Made by a program: the position numbers and the translations under genes. A stretch of 5,545 nucleotides of DNA, from the NCBI GenBank assembly GCA_036521915.1, contig DATDGU010000246.1, forward strand, positions 1 to 5,545, in the 5' to 3' direction. The notes below the pieces were generated by a model that worked only from the letters and a program-made list of their open reading frames with translations, was not told where the DNA came from and did not search any database. Position 1 is the first letter of the stretch; each line of letters begins with the position of its first letter. This DNA is from PALSA-555 sp036521915. GTDB taxonomy: Bacteria > Actinomycetota > Acidimicrobiia > IMCC26256 > PALSA-555. Below, piece by piece: positions 5,080-5,545 of this stretch.

Positions 5080-5545
5080 CCCCCGCCGCCGGTCCCTTCG
5101 CGATCGCCTCGGCCCTGCTCGTCGCGGGCGGGCTCTTGAAGAGCGTCCACCCGGACGACACGGCCACGGCGCTGCGCGAGAGCGGCGTGCCCGCCTCGCG
5201 GCTGCTCGTCCGCGTCGGCGGCCTCGTCGAGGCGGTCCTCGGCGCGGCGGCCCTCGCCACGGGGAGCCGCGTGACCGCGGTCCTCGTCGCCCTCTCCTAC
5301 ATCGCCTTCGCGGCGTTCGTCGCGCGGGCGCTGCGTCACCACACGCCCCTCGCCACCTGCGGATGCTTCGGGAAGGACGACAGCCCGCCGACCCGGCTGC
5401 ACGTCGTCGTCACCGCCGCGGCCGCGGCGGCGGCGGTCGCCGTCGCCGTCCAACCCGGCGTGGGCATCGGCACCGTGGTCCAGCACCAGCCGCTCGCCGG
5501 CGTCCCGTTCCTGGCGCTCCTCCTCTGCGGCGTCGCGTTCGCCTA
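5076..5545 (+). CDS. MauE/DoxX-like redox membrane protein, 3' end beyond the window
   Basis: The GTG at 5076 overlaps the preceding stop (GTGA) and opens a frame that stays open to the window end: 156 complete codons. Predicted helices are at about 8-21, 44-62, 66-85, 108-127 and a last one beginning near 142 and cut off. Between the third and fourth lies L-A-T-C95-G-C97-F-G-K, the C-G-C-F-G motif of methylamine-utilisation MauE and related DoxX-like membrane proteins. The early segment LLKSVHPDDTATALRESGVP also fits this family, in which a short loop with x-x-R/E-x-x-G-V/L-P follows helix 1. MauE works with the thioredoxin-like MauD in forming disulfides of methylamine dehydrogenase. Here a MauD-like gene lies in the same operon but no methylamine dehydrogenase gene is visible, so the partner is probably another secreted thiol protein. 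A GCG/GTC-rich run near 5406-5450 gives an Ala/Val-only helix 4. The family call is fairly sure; the specific role is inferred. Confidence 0.85.
   Translation, partial: MTPAAGPFAIASALLVAGGLLKSVHPDDTATALRESGVPASRLLVRVGGLVEAVLGAAALATGSRVTAVLVALSYIAFAAFVARALRHHTPLATCGCFGKDDSPPTRLHVVVTAAAAAAAVAVAVQPGVGIGTVVQHQPLAGVPFLALLLCGVAFA

Noticed and set aside
1..5545. Global reassignment of UGA to a sense codon.
   Set aside because: Five complete genes here end in TGA, and three of those stops overlap the next start. Reading through them gives no sensible protein.
5076..5545. Methylamine dehydrogenase maturation (mau) locus.
   Set aside because: Only MauD- and MauE-like proteins are present. No mauA, mauB or mauG is visible, and these two families are widely used outside methylamine metabolism.
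1..5545. Mobile elements, CRISPR arrays, tRNA or rRNA genes.
   Set aside because: I saw no terminal inverted repeats with a transposase, no regular spaced repeats, and no tRNA- or rRNA-like sequence. The window is nearly all coding.

Overview
The window is very GC-rich, with GTG starts, coding density close to 95% and strong G/C at third codon positions. This points to a high-GC actinobacterium, perhaps of the Acidimicrobiia/Thermoleophilia type, but the taxon is inferred and no marker gene is present. Two gene groups diverge from a 59-bp gap at 2653-2711.

Left half, minus strand, read right to left: (i) a PLP enzyme of the D-threonine aldolase / D-serine dehydratase-like fold (1648-2652); (ii) an amidase-signature hydrolase with a full Lys-Ser-Ser triad, resembling 6-aminohexanoate-cyclic-dimer hydrolase-type amidases (167-1630); (iii) the N-terminus of an AtuA/DUF1446-family protein cut by the window edge (1-163). 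Gaps are 17 and 3 bp, so this is probably one operon for breakdown of an amide-, D-amino-acid- or acyl-type compound. The substrate is unknown.

Right half, plus strand: a small soluble protein of unknown function (2712-3089), then a tightly packed set that looks like a membrane thiol-redox module. It contains a membrane-anchored thioredoxin-like TlpA/MauD-type protein with a CTTC site (3138-3884), a polytopic membrane protein (3881-4573), an unknown soluble protein (4573-5079), and a MauE/DoxX-like membrane protein with a CGCFG motif that runs off the right edge (5076-5545). The last three genes each overlap the gene before them by 1-4 bases, indicating translational coupling.

The main discovery is in the polytopic membrane gene. 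Read from a GTG that overlaps the thioredoxin stop (GTGA), the frame holds a hydrophobic helix, then Trp-Ser-Pro-UGA-Gly-Glu-Ser-Met, and continues without shift for 201 more residues. The UGA falls where relatives, as I recall them, have the Cys of an S-P-C-G motif, comparable to the redox Cys after Pro in CcdA/DsbD. Two compact hairpins with G-containing loops follow immediately. The simplest reading is a selenoprotein: a Sec-containing CcdA-like membrane redox transporter of about 230 residues and six helices, in an operon with thioredoxin-like and MauE-like partners. A recent Cys-to-stop mutation with re-initiation at ATG 3968 is the main alternative. UGA is the normal stop of five other complete genes here, so a global code change is ruled out.
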